A stretch of DNA of 64,000 nt from Cercis canadensis. Its lineage: Eukaryota > Streptophyta > Magnoliopsida > Fabales > Fabaceae. This document shows, piece by piece, positions 12,098 through 24,100 of this stretch. A program made the position numbers and the translations under genes. Below the pieces are notes generated by a model. The model worked only from the letters and a program-made list of their open reading frames with translations. It was not told the origin of the DNA and made no database searches. Where the stretch lies: the NCBI GenBank assembly GCA_003255065.1, contig QAOA01007551.1, positions 1,117,715 through 1,181,714 of the forward strand, in the 5' to 3' direction. How positions within the stretch are numbered: the first letter of the stretch is position 1; each line of letters begins with the position of its first letter.

Positions 12098-13674
12098 TAG
12101 GTGGTGGCCGCCTAAAATTTTTCTTAGCTAGGGGTGGGAATCTCCATCATCCTTTAACCCCTGTTCAACTTCTCTGTACTATTTGTACGATAATTCTAAA
12201 TTTAGATTGAAACATTTTTTTTGACTTGGACGAGTTGTACTCATTGATTATAGGAATTCAAATTTCTTGCAGAGGATATTTTTTACGTACATCACATCTG
12301 AGCAATGGTGCCTGAACGTTGCCACGTGTTTGAGGTTGAACAATTGTTTTTGTCACTTATCTTTCAGATAATGGGAGCAAATTGTTTATCGAGTTTCCTT
12401 TTAATTCAATTGATTTTCTGTCTATCAGCGTCTTGGCATTATTGTTTTCTTGTCTTGTATATCTGTGTGATAATTATGCCCCAAAAAAGTGTAAATGAGC
12501 TCAACTATTTGGACCTAGTAATCTCGAGCTTTGATGACTGTAGATGACTAGTTAGAGTTTGAGTTTGACTACAACCAGTGTCACTAAAAGTAGATTTCTT
12601 TTTGTAGAACTTGCTTGATTATAATTTTAGTAGATTGACAGTTGGGTGATATATATTGTACTTTTGCACTTGGAGTATTTTTTTTNGTGTCACTAAAAGT
12701 AGATTTTTTTTTTTTGTAGAACTTGCTTGATTATAATTTTAGTAGATTGACAGTTGGGTGATATATATTATACTTTTGCACTTGGAGTATTTTTTTTCTT
12801 TATCTTTACGTTCCTCCTGTTCTTATTCAATTAACTAATAACGATAAATCAATCAGCTTTATCCAATTTAATATTTAACATTTATGATATATTGGTCATT
12901 AGAGCAATAATTTAAAGTAATATTTTAGTAAAATGTCCGAGTAGAACAGCAAAAATGTGTACATAACTTTTTACAGTATAAATTACACTATTATTCAATT
13001 ATAATATAATAAATATTCTTATACTATCTGATCAAATTTTTTCCATTTTAATTTTTTTTTTTTTACCCAATATATTTTCATTTTTGTTTATCGGGCTACT
13101 TTGTATTTGGTCTGATTGTTATAGGCCTTTTTTTGGGCCATGATTTATTCATACACATGAAAAGCCCTGTCAGTAGCCCATGGACCAACATGTTTGGGAA
13201 CTCAGGCAGGGCCGGACATCAAATTGGAAACCAGAGCTGACAAGGAAAGAGAAACAGAAAAGAGAATTATCAATAAAGCAAAAAATAAATAAAAAGGAAG
13301 AAGAAAAGAAATAAGAACGCTGCGTTTTGAGGATTTAAAGAACATAACGAAATTTGGGGGGTGTACGGCGTCGTCTACCTCTCTCTCAAAACCTACCTCT
13401 GCGCCGCACCGTCTGTAAGTTGTGACACTCTTCCTCGGAGTACCTGGTGCGCTTTCGAGACTCCATTGTTTCATTATTCATACTCAGGGTGCCTCCGGAA
13501 CCCCATTAACCTTGCTCTTTGTAATGTAACGTAGTTGTTTTTTGGTAAAATTAGTGTAATTTATTCTACACATAAGAAGTCTCCTCCAAGGAAAGAACCT
13601 TAATTTTATCTCAGCTAATCTGTATGCAATAACTTGCACTATGCACTATTTGTAGATAAGTGAGGTGCTTAGTC
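12098..13674. other. Intergenic region between 3betaHSD/D and eIF3b
   Basis: It holds the 3'UTR of the upstream gene, a short N-linked duplication (12578-12797), an AT-rich middle, and from about 13200 a more GC-rich block that is probably the promoter and 5'UTR of eIF3b. The run TTTGTAG just before 13654, 21 bases upstream of the start codon, could be the acceptor of a 5'UTR intron. No other gene is visible. Confidence 0.5.
12578..12797. repeat. Short direct repeat flanking N at 12686, likely contig overlap
   Basis: Copy one is 12578-12685 (108 bp) and copy two 12687-12797 (111 bp). They begin GTGTCACTAAAAGTAGATTT and end in the same T run. They differ by poly-T length and one or two substitutions. 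The single N lies exactly between them. Confidence 0.8.
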
Positions 13675-16600
13675 ATGGCGGACGTGATGGTGATGAAAGA
13701 GATTGAGGCGACAGCGTCGCGGCTTGAAGTCGATCTTTCTAGCGTCGATCTGGATTCAATTCACCTGCCTCCCGGCGATGATTTTGGCATTGTCAGGTAC
13801 TAACTTACATGTTGACTGGCTTCATTGCTGTCTGTTTCGTCCTCATTGAGAGTGTTAAATTGGGTCTATTGTTGCTCCACTTTCCCCAACCAAATAAATA
13901 CGGGGCTTTCATAAATTGCCAAGTGAAATCACCTGTTTTGCTAGCCAAACTTTCTTCATTGAAATTTTCTGTACTGTCTTTGTTTTCTGAAATTGATGTT
14001 TACATTAGTCCCCCTTTAGATATATGAATTGTGGCCATGTTCTGATTTTGTTTTATGTTTCATTGCATAGTGATGATGAGGATATTTACCAAGAGGATAA
14101 TCTTGAGTTTGACTCCGGATTTGGCAACATTATTATTGTGGATAACCTCCCGATTGTTCCTGGTGAGAAGTTTGAAAAGCTTGAAGGTGTAATTCGTAAA
14201 ATTTACAGCCAGATTGGTGTTATTAAGGAGGGAGGCCTGTGGATGCCTGTTGATCCTCAGTCTGAGAAAACCTTAGGTTATTGCTTCATTGAGTATGATA
14301 CTCCTCAGGTATATTTCCTTCCAGTTTATATGCACATGGGCATGGCCACCCACAATGATAAGAAAGGAAAAAGAAAAATTTTGTTGATCAAAATTATGCA
14401 TTGTGTTATTACAAATTTTGATGTCAAATTGTTTCCTCATTTCTGTGTGATTTACTTTGGACCTCCATTCTAGGAAGCTGAGCTTGCTAAAGAGAAGACA
14501 CATGGATACAAGTTGGATCGTGCACATGTTTTTTCTGTGAACATGTTTGATGACTTTGATAGGTTTATGAAAGTTCCTGATACGTGGGCTTCTCCTGAAA
14601 CAAAGCCATATGCTCCAGGGGTAATGTCTTAATCAGTTTTATATCTGGTTATTGTTTGCTTATTCTTTTACTTGTCCATCAGATCTACTTTTTGTGATGG
14701 GATGAACTGCAGAGCAAGCAACTATATACTTTGGTTGCTGAGATTGGTTTCTTTCAGTTATGAAATTCCTTTTTAATCCTGCCACATACTCGTGTTTTAA
14801 ATTTCTTCTTGGTCTATGATATGTTCTAAAATATATATAGGAACCAGTGTACCATCTTACTTTATTTTGTTTCTGTCAATATTTTTCTTTATTATTTTCG
14901 CTAAATCAATTTCAAGTTTCTTATGGATCACATTTCTTTGTGATTTGTAAAATACATCCTATTGATTGGCTACCCGAGCTGTGACACATCTCTGTGTGTA
15001 TTTGCCTATGATTTTGATTTAGTAGCTTCTTCCTGGGGCTTTCTATGTACATTACATTTGAGGCTTTATTGTTCTCTCATTTTGAGCATGTAAAATTATA
15101 TATGCAGCTTTTCAATATTTTTGATGCAGTTTGGTCTTATACCCTTTTACAGGAAAATCTTCAACAGTGGCTTACTGATGCAAAAGCCCGAGATCAGTTT
15201 GTGATTCGTGCTGGTTCAGATACTGAGGTTTTATGGAATGATGCAAGGCATTTGAAGCCTGATCCTGTTTATAAACGCACTGTAAGTGGATGCCTTTGAA
15301 TGAATTGTTATAATTATCTGGATATCTATTAGTGCCTCATGATCATTCTGTTCTGTGTTGCCGCTGAGTGTTTATATCTGCTTTGCATTACAGTTTTGGA
15401 CTGAGAGTTTTGTGCAATGGTCCTCTCTGGGCACATACTTGGCAACGGTTCACAGGCAGGGAGCAGCTGTTTGGGGTGGTGCTACAACCTTCAATCGTCT
15501 CATGCGTTATGCTCATCCTCAGGTTATCCATTGGTTTTGGTTTGTATTGATATTTGGCTTTTGGTTTTGCTTGATGCTTAGATTATATATATATATTTTA
15601 ATATTACTTGCAGGTAAAGCTTATTGATTTTTCACCTGGTGAGAAGTATTTGGTAACTTATAGCAGCCATGAACCAAGCAATCCTCGAGATGCTAATGTG
15701 AGTGCTTTCTTCTTTGTGTTCATTGCTTAATTACGAGTTTGTTTTGGGCACCATTTCTAATATCAATTTCTTTATAGAGGGTTGTGATAAATATATTTGA
15801 TGTGAGAACTGGTAAAGTGATGAGGGATTTTAAGGGAAGTGCTGACGATTTTGCAATTGGAGGTACTGGGGGTGTTACAGGGGTTTCATGGCCTGTTTTC
15901 AGGTACTTAGCTTCTTCTTCTTTTGGTCTTAAAGGTTAGTATTTTAGCATCACTTGTTGGCCTAAATCGGTCATGCTATCAACCTTGCAGATGGGGTGGT
16001 GGGAAAGATGATAGGTACTTTGCAAGAATGGGGAAAAATATAATCTCTGTCTATGAGACAGAGACCTTTTCTCTCATTGACAAAAAGTCCTTGAAGGTTG
16101 ACAATGTAATGGATTTGTGCTGGTCTCCAACTGATCCAATTCTTTCACTCTTTGTTCCTGAGATGGGTGGTGGTAACCAGCCTGCTAGGGTAAGTACTGT
16201 TGTGTAAATTTGCCTCTTAGGATCATAGATTGATGGAAATGTTTACCTGGTTGTTATTCTAGATTAATGTCTATAAATTTTATTATTTTATATTCTTCTT
16301 TAATATATTTATAGGTAAGTCTAATACAAATCCCCAGTAAAGAGGAACTCAGGCAGAAGAACCTTTTTAGTGTTAGCGATTGCAAGATGTACTGGCAAAG
16401 CAATGGGGACTACCTTGCTGTCAAGGTAGATAGATATACTAAAACGAAGAAAAGCACATACACGGGCTTTGAGCTTTTCCGTATAAAAGAACGTGACATA
16501 CCCATTGAAGTTCTGGAGCTTGAGAATAAGAATGACAAGATCATTGCCTTTGCTTGGGAGCCAAAAGGCCACAGGTTTGCGGTTATTCATGGTGATAACC

Positions 16601-17680
16601 CAAAGCCTGATATTAGCTTTTACTCTATGCGGACTGCTCAGAACACAGGCCGGGTCTCAAAGCTCACTACTCTGAAAGGCAAGCAGGCAAATGCTCTCTT
16701 TTGGTCACCTGCAGGTCACTATATTGTACTTGCAGGGTTGAAAGGCTTCAATGGTCAGTTGGAATTTTACAACGTTGATGAGCTTGAAACCATGGCAACT
16801 GCTGAACATTTTATGGCAACAGATATTGAATGGGATCCAACTGGAAGGTATATAATTTAGAATTATTATTAATGTGGTTAATACAGGCATAAAGTAATGG
16901 GTTAGTCCTGTTTAATATCACTCTGAAATTGCATATTATCATTACTATCTCCGAGTTTATGTTGGTGACCTCTTTTATGGTGCAGATATGTTGCAACTGC
17001 TGTGACTTCGGTTCATGAAATGGAAAATGGTTTCAATATATGGTCTTTCAATGGCAAGCTTCTGTATCGGATACTGAAGGATCATTTCTTCCAGGTAATT
17101 ATATTATCATTCTTTGGTCGGAGCTTTTATTTATGGCCGTAATATGTTGTGTATTACATTGGTGGAAGTAGTAATAAGTACATATATGATGTTTTAGCTG
17201 GTTACAGGCATAAGCCTTTCTAATCCTCCATTATTTATCCTAATTGATTTTTATTTTGGCATAAGTCTTTGTTGTGACTTTTCATTAATCACGTGTTCTC
17301 TCTCTCTCCCCCGTCTCTTTTTCTCCCTAATACAGTTCTTATGGCGACCAAGGCCACCATCTTTCTTGAGTCCAGAGAAAGAGGAAGAGATTGCAAGAAA
17401 CTTGAAGAAGTATAGTAAGAAATACGAGGCCGAAGACCAAGATGTGTCATTGCTGCTGAGTGAGCAGGAGCGTGAGAAGCGTAGGATGTTGAAAGAAGAG
17501 TGGGACAAGTGGGTCAATGAATGGAAGCTATTGAATGAAGAAGATAAGTTAGAGAGGCAAAGGCTTCGGGATGGAGAAGCCAGTGACGAAGAAGAGGAAT
17601 ACGAGGCAAAGGACATTGAAGTTGAGGAAGTGGTCGATGTATCAGAGGAGGTCCTTCCTTTTGAATATGGCCAAGAGTGA
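13675..17680 (+). CDS. TIF3B1: Eukaryotic translation initiation factor 3 subunit B
   Basis: Scaffold subunit of eIF3, which recruits mRNA to the 40S ribosome in the cytoplasm. Eleven exons: 13675-13796, 14071-14308, 14474-14620, 15153-15281, 15394-15522, 15614-15697, 15778-15902, 15991-16189, 16315-16847, 16986-17094, 17336-17680. Phases agree and give 719 residues, the usual plant length. After an acidic N-terminus comes an RRM (IIIVDNLPIVPGEKFEKL, then GYCFIEYDTP). The centre is a beta-propeller with recurring W-containing blades such as LCWSPTDPILSLF, IAFAWEPKGHRFAVIHG, ALFWSPAGHYIVLAG and IEWDPTGRYVATAV. The C-terminus (FLWRPRPPSFLSPEK onward) is a charged helix followed by an acidic tail. 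The first ATG in frame with the RRM is MADVMVMKEIEATAS, the plant-type start. Confidence 0.96.
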
Positions 17681-17784
17681 ATTTTAAACTTTGCCTTCTA
17701 TTCGTGTCGGGGTGTACGTTGGCAGTGCATTCAGACTTCATTTTTGTAAAACACAATTTTGTAGTGATTTTTAAAAAATATTTT

Positions 17785-17871
17785 TGTTATTTATATATTG
17801 AGACACATAATTTTGTTCTCGCCTGTGGGCCAATTTGGCCANTGTTATTTATATATTGAGACACATAATTT
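17785..17871. repeat. 29-bp direct repeat around N at 17842, with 28 unmatched bases
   Basis: The 29 bases 17785-17813 recur as 17843-17871 right after the N. Between copy one and the N lie 28 bases (17814-17841) with no counterpart; they contain a GGCC-N5-GGCC pattern, which has the form of an SfiI recognition site. This fits a poorly trimmed contig end, though a natural sequence is possible. Confidence 0.6.
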
Positions 17872-18964
17872 ATAGTTTTTTAACTCACTGCATTTATCCT
17901 CCCGCTGAATAGATAGATTAATAGTTTCATCAAGTATTAATGAAACCGACCTTTTTAAATAAATATTTATTTTGTTATATTCAAAAGAGAAAAATATCAG
18001 ATGAATTTCTCTGCAGTGGAAGAAGAATTCAGTATTAAGTGATAAGAAAAAAAAAAATTCTAGTTAGTAAAATGTGAAAGTTATTGGCTTTATGATCAGA
18101 AACTGCGTGACCAGACTTGAGTTCAGTTATTCTCACCTAAACTTCTTTATATCAATTAAGGTTTTACCTTTAAATAATTAGTTGTAAAATAATGTGGAGT
18201 GGAGGGGAGGCTGTAGGCTTATCATTACTCATCCTGAGTAACGCATATAACTGTATCCAAGCCATTGATTAAACAATTGAAGACTTTTATTTTTTTTGGT
18301 AATAAAACAATTGAAGACTTTGGTTTGTCTCTATTTGGCTTAGTGAATGGATATACTGTTTGTGTGAGTGTGTGCTGCTGTGCAAAGGAATATCTAAACC
18401 ACGTAGAGTTTTGATTTAAAGTAGTCAATGCAGTGTTCAATCCTACCACTATGGGGTTTGACAGCTTCGTTGACTACCTCTGCACTCCTTACCTTTTTCT
18501 TTTTCTGCTTATGCTTTATGGGTAGCTTCGCGGTCGACATCTCCATCCATTACTAGAACACTGAACACCAGTGGTGGTTGATGTAGACTGGAGATGTAGG
18601 AATTTAAGATCTCACTTCATCTCTCAATTTGTAATACAAGAATTCAATTATGAAACTTGTTGGCTCTTATAGTGCAATTCAAGTAAAGCTATCTGTTGGG
18701 TGAAAAAAAAAATATCAAATACAAGGAATGCTCTAGCTTGGGAACTCCAATAGTGTAGAAGATGCTATCAATGAAATTATCTTGTCTGGTAGCCAACCTA
18801 CCACCCTCTTAGCAAAAGCATTGTATTTAGTTATATCTTAGACTGTCAACATCTGAGCATAAAATAGCTTCCATATTTTGAGTTTAATTCTTTTACTTGG
18901 CTATTTGTGTTTTCTATTTTCATAATCTATGTGTACCTTTTAATTTCCATAAATTCTCCGCAAG

Positions 18965-19581
18965 GAAAAGGGGTCTACCTTTCTTCTTTTCTCCTCTGTG
19001 GCATATGGCAATGCTGGTATAACCAAACAGCATGCCTCCCACAGTAAATGAAGTGAACTAGATGATTGTTTGTTTCTGGTTTGGATATAGTGCTGGTGTA
19101 GTATTATTACTACATTTAAGCTTGCCCTATAAAATAATAGATATGTAGGTTCCAGTGTTGGCGAGCCAAGGGATTTTTCCTTTGAAAAGGGACTGGTATC
19201 CGTGAGAACACGAGGAGGCTCAGATGAACAGCCAACTGCCACCATTTTCCATTTTGCATCTTTCAATTTAGACTATCATTGAAGAGGGGTCCTGTTACTT
19301 CTCTATACAAGGTCGTGGCAGTTCTTGGAGACGTGGGCTTCAATACCAGGACAAAGACATCTATATACAACAAGGATTTCGATGATTGCACTCGAAAAGG
19401 GTAAAAAAGAAAAACACACACACATGGATCTTTTTTTAATGTTAAATTATGAAGTTGACTAATGGCTTTCAGCAAGCATGGTTTACCTACTTGGCACAGG
19501 ATAGGTGCAGATCCCATCCAGAACGCAACCCAGTTGCAATTGGAGCCAAAGAGTGTCAGCAAGGCTAGATTTTTCTTTTAG
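18965..19581 (+). other. Possible small spliced gene or gene remnant, family not recognised
   Basis: Four short stretches can be joined with matching phases: 18965-19016, 19149-19201, 19272-19400 and 19473-19581 (TAG stop). The third exon is the most protein-like (SLYKVVAVLGDVGFNTRTK and on to DFDDCTRK) and runs into the fourth (HGLPTWHRIGADPIQNATQ). It is flanked by TTTAG and GTAAAA, and the fourth is preceded by TTTCAG. I do not recognise the protein. Short open frames arise by chance, and the minus strand is also open over 19263-19562, so this is weak. No start codon is assigned. Confidence 0.25.
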
Positions 19582-21132
19582 GCAGAACAATCACAATTCA
19601 TGATTGAAAAATGAAATTTATCTACTCTTTGATTACTTTATTATGATATTGATTTGTATTAGACTGTGTCCCATTAGTTGGATAGAAATAAATGAATAAT
19701 TTCACTTTGATTGTCATTTTAGTCCATAGATGCAAGAAAAAGCTAAAGAATCTAACAGAGAATTAAAATTTGCCATTCATGCTGTTACCAAGTGATCATA
19801 GGGATTCTCTTCCCATGGAGAGGTCACCTGCAAACTAGTAACATCCATCATCTATTTCACATTTTAAGTCTTGTTAGAGTTTGATTGCCACCAGCACTTT
19901 GTTTTTCTGTCATATTGTTAAATAAAACACACATTTCTTAAAAGACGTTAACAAAATCAATGACATTCTGAAAGGATCATACATAACATTTTTGTGCTAC
20001 CCTATAATAACATATGGCTTGAAACTTGAAAGGGTTGCAAGAAAATATGAAAAAGAGAATCAGCAATAAAGCATCATTTTATTAAACGTAGAGTATGATT
20101 TCAAACAGAGTAAAATTCATCACATATGTAATTGCTTTTGACTTTCTTTTTTCTCCTCAATATGTTCAGTGGATGCATCATACATGTATCTTTTTTTTCT
20201 TTCTTTCTTTTTCCTTCCCCTTGAACAGAAAAAAGGGGAAAAAAGAAAAAAAAAATAAAACATAGTAGAGAAAGCTCCATATGCCTTTAAATTATTCTGG
20301 GACAGCTACTGTGACATTCAAATTAAGCTCCAAAGTCCCACAAATGTATCGTTTTGCTTGATGTATATGTGCAGGGTCCTCTCGGACAAGCATGAACTAG
20401 ACCGACACAGTCCTTGTTAAACCAGGAAGGTGAGTTCCTTTGTGTAAAAAAGTTGGGGTACACTGCGTACAGCACTCACTTTAAGAAAATTCTCAGACTT
20501 TTAAAACCGTGCTTGGCTGAGTTGGCTCCTTGCCACTTTCAATTTGCTCGCGGTTCCCGTTAGTCACTTGCTTTTTGTTCTCAAGCCCACTCCACAGTCC
20601 ACAATCACATGCAATTATAAAAGGCATGGATTAAAAGTAGAATGGAAGCAGTATTTCGCGTACATACACAGAAAACAGAGTCAGAGCACGACATTCAAAA
20701 AAATTCGCTTTTCTTGAATCTTTTAAGATGTACAAACACATTTTCATCTTCAAAATTCATTCTTTGTCTCCGAGTCTTTGAATCTATACCGCTACACCTT
20801 TCTTCACTGTCTCGATTCTTTCCCTTTTCGAAAGATTCCATTTTCTCCATTCTTCAGACACTTGAACTTGTTTCTCTTTATCCTATGGGTTGAATTTTTT
20901 TGATTCTGGGACGTTTCATCAACTTCCCGCCCCATAACTTTTTTTTTAATTTATTTACAGTTTTTATACCTATAAAAGATCGCGAACCCAGTTAATGAAT
21001 TTTTTTTTTAAAAAAAAAAATCTGACATTCAAATCTCGGTTTTCTGGAATTTCAATTGCTGGGTAATGGCTGGATGCATTCGTTTTAGCACTGTTGCTGC
21101 ATAATATAATTTTCACCATTGTAGTGGCGGTT

Positions 21133-24100
21133 ATGGCTGGTGGTAGAGTTGAGGTGATAAATAGTAAGGGATGCTCTAGGCTGTTTTCACCTTCATTGCC
21201 TTCATTTAGAGGTCTGCGACCATTGGAGCCAATGTCTCCTGTTTCGTCCTCTGTCGGTTCCGAACCGGTGGAAGTGCGTTCTAGTGCTCCTTTTGCTGGT
21301 CTTGTTATATGTGTTACTGGTCTATCTAAAGGTATGCGTTCATGACTTCATGTATTCAAATCTTCATCTTTGGTCAATTGGATTTCCCTTTTTCCTTTGT
21401 TGATTTAAACTATTAACACGAGTAAGTTGTAAGGGTTCAAAAGAAGATGAGTGAATTGATGCTGCTGCTGTTCGCCCAGTCTGTTTTAGTTTGTCTTTTT
21501 TGCACAAATACAGTGCCTATAAAGAAGAAGTTGAGAGGAATCTATTTCTAGTTATCTGTTTAGTTGATTATATTTATTTGCTATGATGTCTGGTTTCCTC
21601 TGCTCTCTTTTGTTTTGCTTTTTGTTTTTTAAAATAAAAATCATGCATATAGACTTATAAAGAAGAGGTTGAGAGGGTCAACTTTTAGTTATCTATTGAT
21701 TTTATTTAACTCAATAGATAATATATATTTGCTTTTTGATCTGGGTTCCTCTGCTCTCTTTCTCAATAACAAGCTAAAGAAGTATTCATGCTGTTATTTC
21801 ACTACTTCTTGGGTTCTTGTTTTGGCAGAAGCAAGGAAACAGGTCATGGAAGCTACGGAGAGATTAGGTGGCCAGTATAGCCCCAATTTGCATCCTCACT
21901 GTACGCATTTGGTCGTTCAGATATCCTTTCTTCTCTCTGAAATGATGTGAATTTTCTTATATGATATTAGCATGATGCTGTGGGTGGAAGATGCGGTTCT
22001 CATATACCTTCTTACGCTTTGTGGAAAAAAACTCCCTAAAATCCACTTCAGCTTTTATTTTCCGACTTTCTTGGTTGTGGGAGAGAATAACTTTTTGTAT
22101 CACTTCGAGTCTAGGGTTGTTACTTTAATTCAAATGTAATTGTATTTTGTTCAGAAAGATCATTTTATACTATACTTTGAGCACATCTCTCAAGCGGGTG
22201 TCTTGCCATCAATTATTTGTGGCACAAATATTCTAGTAAATGTTTGTGCTTATTGATTTTGTGCAATGAAATCTTTAACACTTAATACAGCTTTGGTGGA
22301 CGTAAGTTTGAGCATGCACTGAAGCATGGAGCAAGAAATGGTCTGTTTGTTGTCACACTGGGATGGTTTGTGGACAGCGTTAGGAAAAATGGTGAGTTGA
22401 TCTCATTTGGTTTTTCACAGACTTGTTTTGGAATTTGGTCAGCTTTGTTGTTAGCTATACTTTAGCCCTTGTGTTGTGATGCCATGCAATACAGGAACCT
22501 GATACAAACTTTCACGGGTGTGGAAGTTGGCATTGCTGTCTTGAATGTATCTGGGGCTCAAAGCATCAATTCATTTGTATTTAAAGAACTAGACAAACTC
22601 TCATTGTGATTTTTGGTCACTGGTGTTGTTTGTGTTGATTTTATCTGTCTCAATACTGGTGCTGATATGTAGGATAAGTTATCAAGATTATATTGATACA
22701 TTGACCTTTTTGTTTTACTATTTTTTTTTTTAATAAAAAATCTCAGCAATTCATTATGATTTGGCAATGTCAATCTGGAAAAGTAACCTGTTTGTCCTGA
22801 GTGTAGTAAATGCTTTCTATTTTTCATGATAACATCTTTTTTCACTTGATCTATATCGTAAATGAGGTGCTTCCACATGTGGTCTTTGAGGCCATATACT
22901 TTCCAATTTTAGAGAGCAATTTGATTTCTCATCATTTGTAGCTCTCTTTTTGTGAGCATAGATATCAATTATTAAGTATGATAACTAAACTAATATAATT
23001 GGAAGCCTTTAAGTGATCTATATAAGTAATTGTAATGACCTGAATTTATTTATTTTTCCGTTTGATGCAGTGAGATTGAGTGAATCACTCCACAGTGTGA
23101 AGAATTATGGGGAAAACAATATTCGCTTGGATGATTTAAAACTGCTTGCTGGATATAAAAATGCTGAAGATTCTTGTCTTCCTACAAGAATACGTGAAGC
23201 AAAGCAAGTTGATGCTGTTGAAGAATTGCAAAGATTTTCTGGGAGAGAGTCTAGCAGAAATATGGAGTCAACTTTGTCTGGTTGTTCTATCTATGTTGAT
23301 CCAGACATTTCAGCTGAATTGTGGAATAAGGTAAACTTATGTGCTCTAACAAGAAATGTCTACATTCTTTTCAACTTGTTATGCATCCATTTGTCATTGT
23401 CCCAGTTATTTGGGAAGTCTTCCTCAAGATATGAGTCTGTTATTTTTAGGATGGAGTTTCCTGTTTCAATTAAGCTGGTATCTGATCCAGGCGCTCTTCA
23501 ATAACTCATTTAGATGCTGGGCATGTTTGATAGGTTGTTGAGACTGCTTCCAGAGAAGGTGCCAGTTTGGTGGAACGATGGTTTGTTGGGTGCAATGTTA
23601 GTCATGTAGTCACAGAAGGGACATCCATCCGAAGATATCTTGGATACTCTAGTAACCTCATTACAGTAAGTGCTTCTGCATTGTATTCTTATGTTTAACA
23701 GAAAATTGAGAATGATGGTTTGGAGGCATAAAATTTCATGATGCTCAAACTGCTTGGCTGTCCCACTATTTTGTACTTTTTAACTATATCAGTACAATTT
23801 TCTGTGCATCTTCTGGAAGACATTAATGTGCTACACTTGGGAGGGCTGGACAGTATTTACTAATAGTATATCACAGTGAAGTTCTTTGATATATGATATG
23901 TCTCAGCCTCTCTGGATTCTTAAAACAGCTAAGGAGAAACATGTGCAAAGGCTTGTTCACATGTCTGCTGATTTGGCGAGGCAAGTTGGCTTGATGCTTG
24001 AGGACATTCATAATGGGGTCACAGGGGAGGTAATTTCTCAATCTGTACCTCTTAAATTTGGCAATTTGTTGTCTTAAAATTCGCAACAGCCTATATTTTT

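Larger units (their letters stand above)
17681..21132. other. Intergenic region between eIF3b and the BRCT gene
   Basis: It contains the eIF3b 3'UTR, the N-linked repeat at 17785-17871, a weak gene candidate at 18965-19581, and pyrimidine and poly-A/T tracts near 20190-20260 and 20940-21020. The last few hundred bases are likely promoter and 5'UTR of the BRCT gene. Nothing else is recognisable. Confidence 0.5.

Noticed and set aside
20642-20893. Open frame upstream of the BRCT gene
   Set aside because: It has no recognisable similarity, and its pyrimidine-rich sequence fits a promoter or 5'UTR.
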